DNA of 64,000 nt from contig OZ199838.1 of NCBI GenBank assembly GCA_964304625.1, positions 7,068,001 to 7,132,000 on the forward strand, in the 5' to 3' direction. Below, piece after piece: positions 1 through 11,509 of this stretch. The notes beneath the pieces were generated by a model. It did no database searches. It saw only the letters and a list, made by a program, of their open reading frames with translations, and had not been told where the DNA came from. Each line of letters starts with the position of its first letter. The stretch's first letter is position 1. Source of the stretch: Kudoa neothunni. Taxonomy: Eukaryota; Cnidaria. The translations under genes and the position numbers were made by a program.

Positions 1-2376
1 CGCCTTCAATACTTCACGAATGGATTTCAAATTGCGTTTTTCACACATGAACTCAAGAATTTTATGTATATCATGTTTGCTCAAGTCCCCAACAATATTT
101 ACATCAGTTGACGAGCAGTCGTATTTGGTGAAATAACCGGTAACTCTAAAGATTATAATTTTAACGACTAGACACGCAGCACTTAACGATTGCATACGTT
201 TCATCTGCATTAGCAGAACCAACTACTAGAAGGGGGCCGCCGGACTTGTGAGACGCAGTTTGTGTGAACAGTTGGGCAGTAGCGTAGGCGACAATGGATC
301 TAACGCGAGCCTGGACATTCTGTAATGATATATCTTCATTAGAACTACCTCCATGAGCAGCAAATTTTGGTTTAGGGATATTTAATGAGTCGGCTACTGT
401 TGCAATAACATTGTCACAGATGGATTGAACGTTCGATTCGTAAAAAACGCAGCCAATTTCGTTGGTAAAATCCTTAGCCCGCTGTTTGCTAGCAGCAGTT
501 GACTGATTAGTGGTCATGTAGCATGTAACAAGTAGTCGGCCACAAATATCTTTCACCGATTTAGGAACAAATGTGTTATCCTTCAATACGGATCTTAACT
601 GATTGAGCAATAAACATGAATGGTGACTCTTAGGTTGGGTATTCAATTCGTTGTAAAGTTTCTCACAAAGAATATATATGAGGCCAGCAACCGCGAGTAC
701 TATCAGCACCTACGAATCATTCAACTAAAAATTGCGAAAAACAAAGCATACCTCCACTTAACGACAAATAACAACCGCCCAGACCACTTCTAAACAAATA
801 ATCCCACAACCAACACACAGGTGCATTGATGAGTTCTTCTGTATCGTCACAAAGTTTGTAAGCAATAGTCTGATCATCAAAGCTTTTCTTGTAGATAGTA
901 CCAGGTGTGAAACAATCTTGTAAACAGATATTTCTATCGATTCTAATTTTTGGAATAACTCGAGCCTCTGAAGCAACCGAAGCCCATGACATGATCGAAC
1001 TACGTTTACCTTTGACCTTTATTATTATTCCCAAATAAATCACTTCTCTTCGTTACACACACACAAATTAGTTTACCTCGTCAAGATCGATGTAAGCGGA
1101 ACGCACATTATAACCTTCGGGACAGAAGTTGAAACGGGGAATAAATTCCAACAATTTTCCACAAGAAGAAATAAAACTGCCACCATCAAAGTACAATCTA
1201 CCTCCATCACATCCAATAAGGTTGGAATAGAGATAGGCACAACCACAACGTTTTGTAGCAGCTAACACCAAATCGAACCTTGCGCCTAGCTTACCACGTT
1301 GAAAGTGACTACCACTACCGTTGGTAATAATTTCGGCACCATTCAACACCTGAATCTGGTGTAGATTGTTGGGTACAAACAACTCTTCACATATCTCGAA
1401 ACCAATACACGTATCGAGGAATTGCACCAAACACACCCCAATTGGTATTAACTCTTGGCCGGAAGCTTTCTTGATAACGGGTGGCACAATCCAATCTTCG
1501 ATTTCCTTCTTGCGCCACGGAGTAAACCATCTTCCTTCATGATAGTTGCTATCATTGGCTAGAATAGTTTTGGGACGTATGCAAATGATTTTTCCATCAA
1601 GTATGATTGCTCTCGCGTTGTATCGTACACCTCGATGGTGTATCAAACACCCAAGATCAATCACAATACCATATAAATCAACATCTCCAAGTAGACGCGC
1701 TATCAATTCGTAGTTGTGATGTAGAGTATCCAACTCAAGAAAATGATCCTCACACGTATATCCTACAATTCCAAAAATTTAATAAATGGATTTAGGATAG
1801 GAATTTCGAATTGGTCAACCTAATCTCTTGTTATCATTTATTGTAATATCAATACATTATAAGCATATTTTAAAAGGGCGTCTAAATTTAAATAACTATT
1901 ATATAAACAATAAAATTAAAGTCTTAAAATTAGAAAGACGACCAAAACCTTTGAAGAATTCGGTGATTAATTGCAATTAATAGTTATCTTAAACAACTAA
2001 ACGCATCATGAAGCAAATCTGTCATGCCTGTATGTAAAGTGAAACTTTTCCTGATGTTTCGTTAAATTTAGGTTGTATTAGCTACGAATTTATTCAGTAT
2101 AATAGTTAGGATTGAATGATAAACTTGTAAGATATGAAAAAGGTCGAGTAAACATTTAAGCAATATCATTTAACAAATCCACAGCTGATAACCAGTTCGA
2201 TTAGGAAATAAGTATGAAAAATTACCACAGGTCTCTAACTCTGGTCCAAGACGGTATGAAGATCGTTGTCTTATACACTCAAGAATACTCCCACGAATTC
2301 GATTATAATTTCCATTGAAATCGAGCGCCCACTGATTCAAATCGCATACAGATACAATCAAATGTCTGGAGTACAT
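1..2376 (-). CDS. NADSYN1: Glutamine-dependent NAD(+) synthetase, 5 exons, 3' end outside window, one-base frame break
   Basis: Converts nicotinic acid adenine dinucleotide to NAD using glutamine and ATP (cytosolic, last step of de novo and Preiss-Handler NAD synthesis). Exons on the minus strand: 2226-2376, 1077-1762, 752-1016, 198-709 and 1-145; introns of 463, 59, 42 and 52 nt with GT/AG ends. Exon 1 carries CDLNQWALDF and RLGPELETCG (glutaminase Glu). Exon 2 carries IRPK (Lys), RWFTPW and TCIGFEICEELF (nucleophile Cys), so the nitrilase-fold half is complete. Exon 3 has CWLWDYL and SLSGG. Exon 4 has CGRLLVTCYM, FAAHGGSSNED, LQNVQARVR and GSANADE; exon 5 has GYFTKYDCSS. ATG 2376 is chosen because it gives the usual short N-terminus; in-frame TTG codons lie further up. 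Odd: around 695 one extra base separates GADST from AVAGLIY, breaking the frame at the SGGxDS loop. Exon phases agree only if this base is skipped. Confidence 0.93.
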
Positions 2377-3455
2377 ATTTTCAATGGTTTCTGTACTTTC
2401 CTCCTTGTCTTCACTTCGAACAAACTTCGATTGCACAACGCTCATCTTCAATTTGCTCAAGACAACAGATTACACTCGAGGATCATCAACTAATCAGTTG
2501 CTACACGATACATAATGAGATTAATGGAGGTAGCATTTTGAACTGAATCAAGCTAGAGTACTCTCTAGAAGAGCTGTGAATTAAATTTTTATAAATGCTG
2601 AAGACAAACAATAATTCGTATTGTAACATTTTTAGGTGTTGTTTAATGGCTGTTTTGGTAATTATTGGGTGTTGCTTTTCACACCATCTGCTCGCGTTAA
2701 TCCAACCATGTAACGTTTTATTAAGAGGTATCTAAATCATGTGGTTTTTTACTAGCATCAATTCACACTACAATTTATTACATTATTAATGTTTAAAATT
2801 GTTATTTTTCCATTTGTAGATAACTGAGCAAACTCACTACACCCCTTTAACCCATTTTAAAGACATTTTTTGTCACGCGGAGAAGTTGTAATTATCGGCA
2901 TGTAAGTTTATGTGGTAAATCGCATTTATTGACTTTTCACTATGCTTAATACTAGCGGACAAGTAAAATTTAAAAACTTTTAAAAATAGCGCCCAATACT
3001 GTCATTATTTAAGACATTAATTGAACTATTATTTTGAATATATAATCGGATTATTAGTTGCCGAAGAATTATAATTCTTCATTTATATTATTTACCTTTT
3101 CACTTGTATACAACCCTAGCGGCTCGTTCTATAATCATATTATAAAGTTATAAGAACGCGAGCGTAACTTAGTGTTGATGTCAAATGATTGGTCGATTAA
3201 ATAAATGATTAATAAATAATTTTATTTATCATAAGATTCTATGTTGAATACGGTAAATCGAAAATTAAATCATAAGAAGCATTTATAAATTGGGTATTTT
3301 ACTCGTCATGCTAAAGTTTCGTCACGCTCGTCAAAAACGTAAGAGATAACACCTGTTACATATATCATGCACACAAGCTAAAAAGTGAATAATTTCTGCT
3401 TATTTACTGAGATTATTTATTATTTAATCAGTTAAATTAAGTAGCTGAAGATTTG
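2377..3455. other. Intergenic, upstream of NADSYN1
   Basis: AT-rich DNA holding the NADSYN1 upstream region. I see no coding frame with family resemblance, no RNA gene and no clear transposon end before the Merlin terminus at 3456. Confidence 0.6.
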
Positions 3456-4226
3456 GCACTCCTAGTGAATTGTGGTCCCTGCGTAATCCATTACGAATCA
3501 TTTTAATCCAATATATGCGCTAAAAAAGAACAATGGAAGTTGGACTCTATAAAGGATACTCCAATGAGATATGGTGTAATATATTGGTCATGGCTTCAAC
3601 TCCAGTACGACCATATATTTCTCGCCACATAAATTCATCCAAGTGACTAGCTAAAGTTGAAGTTTGAACCCCACACATCCTTTTGAATCTCCGTTTACAA
3701 TTTTTCCAATAACATTCTACATGATTTGTATGTACTCCAGTTATCGGATCTTTGAAATGTTTTGAATGGTTCACTGTGGAATGTCTTTCAAATTACCGGG
3801 TTTTTACCCCAAATCCGGACTAATCAATTTAAACTGTTTTGAGTAAATTTTTATTGCGGTAAAGTTAACATAAATTAATAGTTTTAAAGATATATGCATT
3901 TGGGATCTAATCCAACTTGATTGCTAAACATTAAAACTAGTATTTTTGCAATCAAGACAACTAATAATTGACGAAAATATCATAATTGAATAATTAATTT
4001 TTTAATCTCTACCGATATCTTGGTGTGTTTGGCATTTACCATTAAACGACTCGCAATGTTGAAAGTATCCTTTTAAGTCACTTTCTGTTACTCGGTTTAA
4101 CCCATTCAGGTTCCATATCATAGAAATTGACTATTTCCCAACATAAAAATTATATTGTTATAATAAAAGCATAATTAAAATATTTTTTCGAAAAAATTAT
4201 TATATGGGTGAAAAACCAAGTTTTAA

Positions 4227-6091
4227 GGTTGTGTCGTAAACAACACGCAAAACTCACCAGCTGTCGCATGCGCAAAAATAAATTATTATATTTTAATTAT
4301 AACACTTTATATATTATTTATGGAAGGTCGAAAAACATTTTGAATGTAATCGAGTAGAACATCCACTACAATAATATATAGTCGAGTTATGACACACCGC
4401 ACACCTTAATCTTTTACGTGTTGTGTCATCTGTAATAATGGAATTTTGGCATATATTTTTCATTATTTTATTTTCCAAAGACGATTTTCTAACACCCGGT
4501 GTAGATTCACGTACCGTAATTAGACATGATGTTATTTCTCGTGTGTGTTGTAATAATTCTATGGAGCTTTCGCCATACGTGGTAATAATTCTCCACGAGT
4601 TGACGACGCACATAGATATTAAATTAGTAAATAATGCCCAATACCATTTTTACCCCTAATAGAAATTCGATAGTTAGCAATGTTATTGTCTGCTAGATCT
4701 ACACCATCCATGCATTTGTTATAGGCATAAATCATATGTAGCTGGAATGTAGAAATTTGTTTTTTTTTTAATTTCGAAAATCTCTCAATTGTCATTAGTG
4801 GTTGGCACAAAAGATAATTGCTAATAACGGTGACTGGCTTAGTGTCATTCCACTGAACACAAACAATTCCGTTTCCATCAGTAAATTCTTCATATTCGCC
4901 TCTTTATTTTTAGAAATGTTTGATGGTGTAAGTGGACATTTTTCAGTTCTATTAGTACGAATTGTACCAGTCGCCTTTATGTTTTTGTCTATCAGCGCTT
5001 TTAGTAGTTTGAAGGAAGAAAAAAATTGTCGAAATACAATTAAATTCCTGAAGAATCACTAATTTCATCAACGAAGTTCATGACAACATTGGCGCCAAGT
5101 CCCAGCGAATTATCCACGACTTCACCTTTTCCAGTGTATACCTTAAAACTATAAATGTATCCACTCGAACTTGCCATCACCCAAACTTTGAAGCCAAATC
5201 GAACTGGTTTATTTGTTATAAACATTTTTGAGGAATGTAAACCAAAATATGGAACCATTTGCTCATCTATAGAAATAACCTCATCAAAAATCCCAAATTT
5301 TTTGAAATTTGCGTTTAATATTTCAATAAGAGGTCTTGATTTAGCCATTTTGTCGTTTCTATCTAAGGCATCATTATTTGCAAAATGGATGTATTTTTTT
5401 ATCTCTTTGAAACGTTTTAGAGACATTGCTCTTTTCACGAGTTCGACACCAGAATCAATCGAAGTTTCCCAATACATTTTTTGTCTCGGTAACTTTTGAT
5501 ATCCTGACAGGATAAGTATGCCAATAAAAGTTTTAATTTCCACCATGGTTATATTGAAATTATGGTTGTTGTTCTGTCGCGCGTAGAGATTCGTTTGACG
5601 CACAATATGTGTTATTATATTATCATCTAAGAAACACCAAAAAGTCTCGTATGAACCTACAACAGATAAAAATTAAGTAGATATATAGTTTAAGATGGAA
5701 CCTTTATAGAGATCATTTATTACGAGAGCCTTGCAATTGTTATGACTAGAAAACGTTCCTTTTGAGATATTCTTCTCCCATGTAATTTTTGTTGATGTTG
5801 ATTCCTTCATATTTTATAAGGAATCTGGTCTAAAGACCTCGACTTGGCCTGCACTGTCCACCTCATTTAAAACCTCGCAGTTGTCATAGTTGAAGTCATG
5901 GATGTTATCTTCTACATCAGTGACTTCGTCAACATTTTCTGGTGGTAAAATGACAATATCGATACATTAATCAGGGCCAAATACGTCAATTTGATCGATA
6001 GCATCGCTTAGTCTAATAAATCTCTCGATACTCATGGAAGAGGATTAGGGGTCCTCGTGGGTTTTGCGTGTCGTAAACGACACGCTACTAA
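4227..6091 (-). mobile_element. piggyBac (PGBD-like) element inside mariner
   Basis: Flanked by TTAA at 4223-4226 and 6092-6095. Both ends carry a subterminal near-palindrome: TGTGTCGTAAACAACACG from 4230 and GCGTGTCGTAAACGACACGC at 6066-6085. Length 1,865 bp, transposase on the minus strand. Confidence 0.85.
4314..6035 (-). pseudogene. piggyBac transposase, PGBD-like, decayed
   Basis: ATG 6035 starts an acidic N-terminus (MSIERFIRLSDAIDQIDVFG, then ILPPENVDEVTDVED) as usual for this family. The DDE region occupies 5603-5040: IKTFIGILILSGYQKLPRQ, MYWETS, VISIDEQMVPYFG (first Asp) and NKPVRFGFKVWVMAS. Further frames carry IRTNRTEKCPLTP (about 4985-4910), then YAYNKCMDGVDLADNNIANY (4740-4660, third Asp) and a C-terminal Cys-rich tail RLRCAVCHNSTIYYCSGC ending near 4314. 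Shifts near 5040, 4810 and 4615 break the frame. It resembles the 58460-60400 copy in every block. Confidence 0.86.
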
Positions 6092-6412
6092 TTAATAATT
6101 TTCTCGGAGTTTAAACGTTTAAAACTTTTCTTAATAATTTCACATATTTCTATTATCAACAGTAATTTTAAAATAGAATTAAATTAAAGTTTGCCGAATT
6201 TATGTATACTTATTGCTGGTGTAACTGACTGGTAGTGGGAATTTCCTTAACACCACCTTATTTCAAAAATTTAAGCATAAGTAAAAATTTAATTTTTTGG
6301 AATTGATAGTAATAAAATAATGATAATCAATATAAAAAAATAATTATTATATAAGTAAAACATCAGCCATTCTTTGGATCAAATCCAGGATTCCATTAAT
6401 GGGGCCATCTTT

Positions 6413-7251
6413 TCAAACCAAGGATTTTATTTTGGAAAAAACATCCTCGCAAGGATTCAATAATGGCGAGTAACGCGGTAAATAACGAATTTCATAGTCG
6501 TGGTTGTTGTAAAACTCTTGATTACTATGATGGAACCTCACATTGACCATGACAATAGTAAAATCTTCGTTTCTTAAAATATCAGCAACCTTTAAAAATG
6601 CTTGAAAAATGTCAGCATTGACACTTCCCTGGATAGCCTCCGACAAAACCACGTTTACAGCGTTTACTGCCAAAATCATTGCGACATTTCGTCCTCGACT
6701 ATTAGATATAATAGGGTTTGGAGTAGTCCCAACAAGAGAACGCCTATGGGGATGGGATCGTATGAGATGTAGAGAAAAGGGACTCTCATCAACGAAAATT
6801 AGATTGAGGTATCTTAAGTTGATGAGGATTCCTGTATACCAATTGACATGATCTAACCTTTCTGCTTTTACGCTAGAACAATTTCTACTTTGGGGAATCA
6901 GCCCCGTCATTTTAATAGATGTCTTTGACTTATAAGCCATTTGTATATAGTAGATTGGCAGACTTATACTCCAAGTTTTTCAATAATTCCACTCAGAGTG
7001 ATATTGCAATCATCCTCAATGAAACAAAGAAGCTTTTCCTGAACATCATTCGTTAATTCGGTGGTTTTTGCTCCACCTTTTTGATATTTTAAATGAGTTT
7101 CCTTTAATTCGTATTTTTTAATAATATCGCTCAGTGTAGAGCGCGGAATTTTTAGATCTTCAGAAACTTCTTTCTGAGATTTACCTTTCTGGATGACAAG
7201 ATATATCGCAGCTTCGCGAATTGAGTTTGGATGTTCGATTCTTTTGGGCAT
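6413..7251 (-). pseudogene. Mariner-superfamily transposase, inactive
   Basis: ATG 7251 opens MPKRIEHPNSIREAAIYLV and a helix-turn-helix (SQKEVSEDLKIPRSTLSDII). A stop at about 6963 and a frame shift follow; past the stop QSTIYKWL is still readable. The catalytic half runs from 6940 to 6413: LIFVDESPFSLH (first Asp), TPNPIISNSRGRN, IVMVNVRFHHS and RYSPLLNPCEDVFSKIK. The second catalytic Asp, expected in MDN, is Val here. Spacing from that position to Glu in NPCE is 32 residues, against 34 in Tc1. Stop, frameshift and lost Asp make it non-functional. The related copy at 53942 keeps the MDN Asp. Confidence 0.86.
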
Positions 7252-8259
7252 CTTGGTCACTACAAATCCGGATTTGAATTACGCGCAGTCCGGATTGGGG
7301 GTAAAAACCCGGTATTGTATGAGGACCACTCATCGGAATGAACAATAGTTCCAGGTTTTTTAAACTTCTCAACAAAATAGAAAAGAATATCCTCTGTTTT
7401 ATCCTCTATCAAAACCAAAAATCCTATTTTTTCATTGACATTGTAGCCCCCAAAAACCCATCGTTGTTTTGGCCATCACCCAACATTATTTTTGGCTTTT
7501 GCCATAAGGGATTCATCTATTTGAACTAAATGACCTTCTCCGCCTATTTTTTAGTCTTCATGAATCAATCTTTAGGGAATATATCTCTAAAATATTGATA
7601 CCATGATATCACGGTTTTTTCATCGAGAGAAAGCTCTTTAACAGTCCTATAGATCGGTCCTTCTGTACTCCAAGAATAGCATATTTTTATAAATTGTTGA
7701 AAACATAGATTAGAGTTTTCAAGGAAAGTATTCTTCTATAAGGAGAGCTTTATGTTTTTATGTGTTGGGCATCTGTAGATTCTGCAGTCACGATGTTTAA
7801 TAGTTGTCATTTGTCTTTGAAAAATGGTGCACAATGGGGAATTCTCTCAATATACATTTATTCTTTAAATATTCAACGGCAGTATCTTCTGAGCGAATAA
7901 TTGAAGTAGTAAAATCAAAACTCATTTTGGCGGATTAAAACGCTGCGTAATCTTTTAATCCGGGACTACAATTCGCCAGGAGTGCGAAAGACTTTTATCG
8001 AATTAAGCCTTTTTAAATTCTTGTTAAAATGTGTATTGATTTTGAAGTCATCGAGCTTCTCTATCACAATGTTGGGCTAAACTACAGCATCTGTGTACGT
8101 GGTTCGGACGGCGTCGGGCATGTGATCGGAAATAAACAAATTTATGTTAATTTGTGTATAATAGCATGATATACTTCAAAAGAGTGCTTAATTCTGTTTT
8201 GGCATATTTTTTTCCTAACTAAATAATTAGAAATATATTTCGATAAATTATCGAGGTTT

Positions 8260-8487
8260 TTATTGGTAGAATTTCTGTATTATCTCTCGAAGCCCCGAGA
8301 TGGCATCAATTCGGTTTATGTGGATTCCTTCAGGAGAAACAAATCTTTTATGAATAATTTTTCCGTGGGTGAAGTCTAGACCTTCCAAATTGTTGTAACC
8401 TTTCCAACCACCAGTCCATATTTTGGAACCATCTTCAACATTATTCATAATATTTTCGAAGACTTTTTGATTCTCAAATCTGGTTAT
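8260..8487 (-). pseudogene. Merlin/ISXO2-like transposase fragment, continues at 13004-13110
   Basis: Frame 8448-8260 reads DGSKIWTGGWKGYNNLEGLD, THGKIIHKRFVSPEGIHINR and ISGLREIIQKF, matching the DGS.I.TDGWKGY and H..VNH..F..P..HTN.IE blocks of ISXO2/Merlin. The upstream part (minus strand) reads TRFENQKVFENIMNNVE up to the TTAA at 8488. It then resumes past the piggyBac insertion at 13004-13060 with MVGRIDVNGNCFF, the RVG.ID block of the same domain. So a single Merlin relic was split by the piggyBac at 8492-12999. No termini found. Confidence 0.7.
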
Positions 8488-9022
8488 TTAACCCTCTAAG
8501 GATCGAAAAAACAATGTGCGTGTAAAGTCTTTGGGGTAAAAAATACCCCAGTTATTTTATTTAATTTATTAACTTACAAAATTTTTTCAGGAGTCGATCT
8601 TCAAGCACTGATTAATTTTAATTATTTTATCCCCGTAAAATAAACATTAACATTCTAATTTAATCCTAAACTAATCCACATCGTACTTGTACGACACTCA
8701 TCGTCAACATTAGATCGTATTTTTTAACATAAGTTTGTGTTTTATCGCCAGGATTAAAAAAATTTCACCCTTTATAATGAACCAAAATAATATAAATTTA
8801 AAATATATTTTTATTCATAACATTTCCAACAAGTATTTGAGGCATGCATAGGACAATAAAATTTATAGCAAATTCTGCACCATTTTGTAGTTTTCTTGTC
8901 CTTTTTTCGCTCACAATATTCACATCTTGAAAGCTTTACATCAATAGGTGGAACTTTGTTAATTAATGGAAGAATTGGTGATTTCCTCTTAATGATCTTA
9001 CCGATGAATTTCGCATCGTTAA

Positions 9023-11509
9023 CCCTCTAACGGGCTTGGGGTCTTTTAGACCCCAAAACGATTTTAATTTGTCCATAGAATATTTTATAATTATCTGGGA
9101 TACTTGAAATTTCGTCTATTCTCCTAAATTATTTTAATAAATAGATTTATAAAAATCTTTATGTGGAATATTGATTATTTCTTATCGAACAAAATTTTTA
9201 TCTTCCAACGGGCTTTGGGGTAAAAAAGACCCCAGATTTTTTTTGATTTGACGTATGTAGAAAATTATTATAAGATGATTTGGAAATTTAAAAAAAAATC
9301 TGCCTAATAAATACTGTCAAATTCAGCAATTATTAATCAATATAATCCGCCGTAATCCGATTAAGTATGTAATCGCAACATATCGTAACCATCGTTTATA
9401 TGAATACCGCAAGGTCAATGTTTATTAGCTAAATACAAACAAAATTAACATATTACCTCCGTGTACTAGCAATAAATAATCCCCTACAAAATAAGCTATA
9501 GATAATTTAAGCCTTAGGACCGTATATGAGAGTTAACGCGAAATATACACCAAATTTATCGTTTGTTGCGCACATTGAGATAATCATGGCACCATCTGAG
9601 GATTTTAGCGATGAATATCAACCTTTAAGTAGCGACATTGATGAAACCGTTCTTGAATATTCCGAAGAATCCGATGATACATCAGATTGCGAACATCCTG
9701 CGGATTCTACGACAAGCAAAAGCGGAATACTTTGGACATTGAATAAGCCACCTCCATCAAAAATGCTGAAGGAGAATATCATGAATCCTCGACCTGGGCC
9801 AACAGCTTATTGCATACAAAGAGTCAAAAACGTGTTGGACTGTTTTTTTATATTCTTCACTGATGAAATTTGCCAGGAAATAATAAAACAAACAAACGTT
9901 CACGGGAAATTACACTTTTCTGATTTATGGAATGATTTAGACGACGTTGAATTAAGAGGATTTTTCGGAACACTAATTTTGATGGCTGTCTACAAAGACA
10001 GAGAGCAACCTCTTTTAGAAATGTTTAGTATAAAGGAAGGGAGAGAGATGTATCGCGAAATCTTTTCATTTAATCGTTTTCGCCAAATTCTACGATGTAT
10101 TCATTTTGATAATCCAAGCACCAGATCTGAAAGAAGAGAATTGGATAAATTTTGTCCAATTCGCAACATATGGAACATGTGGATCCAGACTCTACCTATA
10201 TGTTTTTTCCCCGGTGAAAATGTTACCGTTGACGAGCAGTTAGTCTCGTTTAGAGGAAGATACTCATTTAGACAATATATGCCGATGAAGCCGGCGAAAT
10301 ATGGCCTAAAGTTTTTCCTAGCTGTCGATCCAGTCCACAAATATGTTGTAAACATTTCTCCCTATCTAGGAAAGAACGGAACTCAAGCTAGCCAAAACTG
10401 TGGTGTTGGTGAGAATATTGTGCTTTCCCTTACAGCTCCCTTGTATAACTCAGGAAGAACTATAGTTGCAGATAATTTTTTCTCTTCCCTTAGACTAGCC
10501 GAGAAGCTGTTAGACAAACGTCTGACATATCTTGGAACAATTCGACACAATAAGAGAGATTTACCACCGTGTGTTCTTCCGTCTAGAAATCGTTCCTTAT
10601 TCAGCACTATGTTTATATTTTTTGATAAATATATGATCACTTCATATGTCAACAAAAAAAGAAGAGCAGTGATTCTCCTATCCTCAGGAACAACCAACAC
10701 CAACATAACCAACGATACACATAAACAAAAGCCTGAAACAATAGTGGATTATAATGGTTCCAAAGGAGGAGTAGATACCGTGGATCGGATGTTGGCTTCC
10801 GTTTCGGTCCGCAGATTTAATCGACGCTGGCCCATGGTGGTCTTTTATAATATGTTGGATTTGACTTTGATAAATTCATTTTGTCTATATAAACACATAT
10901 TTAACGATTCCACAAAATTGAGACGTGATTTTCTGAAAGAAATGGCTGGAGAGTTGTATAAACCTCTTTTGGAGAGAAATTCCCAAATGAAAAAAGGTTC
11001 AAAAAGATCTCATCCAACTTCTATGGAAACATACAACTTTGCAGATTCAAATACTTCTAAACGAAGATGTGAACATTGTCCTCGTGAAAACGATAAGAAA
11101 ACCTCATCCAAATGCTCAAAATGTGGAAGTTTCTACTGTCGCGCCCATTCGTCAAATAAATGTCTAAATTGCTAGCTAATATAAACCAAATTTATTAGGG
11201 ACCCTCGAAAATATTTTATCTTTTATTTTTTACTAAAATGTTATTTTTCATTATTTCAAATAAGACTAAACATATTATACGTTATAAAAACGATTTATCG
11301 CGATATCTGCTTAATCTTGCCGAAGAGGATTACTGAAGATTAATTATGAAGTAATTGATTATTTTCTCAGCGTTACTTAGGCAGAATTTTCCCATATTGC
11401 CCTCATAAGTTTATAATAATTTTCTGCATACATTAAATTAAAAAAAACCTGGGGTCTTTTTTACCCCAAAGCCCGTTGGAGGGTGGTCGTTTTTTCATCC
11501 GTTGGAGGG
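9023..11509 (+). mobile_element. Inner piggyBac element, apparently complete
   Basis: 2,487 bp between TTAA 9019-9022 and TTAA 11510-11513. The left end reads CCCTCTAACGGGCTTGGGGT; the right end carries two copies of the terminal motif, CCGTTGGAGGG at the end and CCCGTTGGAGGG about 25 bp inside. Subterminal inverted blocks TTGGGGTCT / AGACCCCAA are visible on the left. It sits inside the outer piggyBac. Confidence 0.92.
9586..11175 (+). CDS. piggyBac transposase, intact ORF (529 aa)
   Basis: Cut-and-paste transposase acting on TTAA targets. ATG 9586 (MAPSEDFSDEYQPLSSDIDE) is preferred to 9526 because it gives the acidic N-terminus typical of the family. Domain order: acidic leader (1-55), SKSGILWTLNKP, dimerisation/DNA-binding region, then the RNase H-like core with Asp216 (VTVDEQLVSFRG), Asp296 (IVADNFFSSLRL) and Asp397 (GSKGGVDTVDRM), the DDD triad. 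C-terminus (about 480-529) is a Cys/His-rich finger: CEHCPRE, KCSKCGSFYCRAH, KCLNC. Its length is close to that of characterised piggyBac transposases. No stop or frameshift; the only transposase in the window without an inactivating lesion. Promoter not identified. Confidence 0.95.
   Translation: MAPSEDFSDEYQPLSSDIDETVLEYSEESDDTSDCEHPADSTTSKSGILWTLNKPPPSKMLKENIMNPRPGPTAYCIQRVKNVLDCFFIFFTDEICQEIIKQTNVHGKLHFSDLWNDLDDVELRGFFGTLILMAVYKDREQPLLEMFSIKEGREMYREIFSFNRFRQILRCIHFDNPSTRSERRELDKFCPIRNIWNMWIQTLPICFFPGENVTVDEQLVSFRGRYSFRQYMPMKPAKYGLKFFLAVDPVHKYVVNISPYLGKNGTQASQNCGVGENIVLSLTAPLYNSGRTIVADNFFSSLRLAEKLLDKRLTYLGTIRHNKRDLPPCVLPSRNRSLFSTMFIFFDKYMITSYVNKKRRAVILLSSGTTNTNITNDTHKQKPETIVDYNGSKGGVDTVDRMLASVSVRRFNRRWPMVVFYNMLDLTLINSFCLYKHIFNDSTKLRRDFLKEMAGELYKPLLERNSQMKKGSKRSHPTSMETYNFADSNTSKRRCEHCPRENDKKTSSKCSKCGSFYCRAHSSNKCLNC

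Larger units (their letters stand above)
3796..7312 (-). mobile_element. Tc1/mariner-superfamily element inserted in Merlin
   Basis: Starts CCGGGTTTTTACCCC after TA (3794-3795) and ends GGGGGTAAAAACCCGG before TA (7313-7314), so inverted repeats and a TA target duplication are both visible. The ATCCGGACT block extends the repeat. A piggyBac element (4227-6091) sits inside. The same terminal sequence recurs at 53705. Confidence 0.88.
3547..7925 (-). pseudogene. Merlin-type transposase, split by mariner insertion and decayed
   Basis: Reading starts at ATG 7925 (MSFDFTTSIIRSEDTAVEY). Stops and frame changes follow, but the ISXO2/DDE blocks are legible: KTVISWYQYFRDIFPKD, then HLVQIDESLMAKAK, WVFGGYNVNEKIGFLVLIED, and TIVHSDEWSSYN next to 7314. 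The frame then resumes beyond the mariner at 3793 with VNHSKHFKDPITGVHTNHVE and CYWKNCKRRFKRMCGV, ending at the stop near 3547. The order IDES, SDEWSSY, VNHS...HTNHVE is the standard Merlin/IS1595 order. Several in-frame stops show it is dead. It could be called ISXO2-like by a domain search. Confidence 0.85.
3456..7985 (-). mobile_element. Merlin (ISXO2/IS1595-like) DNA transposon, interrupted
   Basis: The two ends form terminal inverted repeats: GCACTCCTAGTGAATTGT from 3456, and the reverse complement of the sequence ending at 7985 gives GCACTCCTGGCGAATTGT; similarity continues for several more bases. Between them lies a broken Merlin transposase on the minus strand. A mariner element (3796-7312) has been inserted into it at a TA. 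Flanks (GAAGATTT against GAAAGACT) are only a loose match for the 8-9 bp duplication expected of Merlin. Confidence 0.8.

Noticed and set aside
698-709. Alternative acceptor to avoid the NADSYN1 frameshift
   Set aside because: Any acceptor giving the downstream frame loses the GADS residues of the essential ATP loop, so a one-base break is the simpler reading.
3547-3774. Bacterial contamination, because of ISXO2/IS1595-like transposase
   Set aside because: Merlin elements in animals carry the same domain; base composition is like the surroundings and eukaryotic transposons are nested in it.
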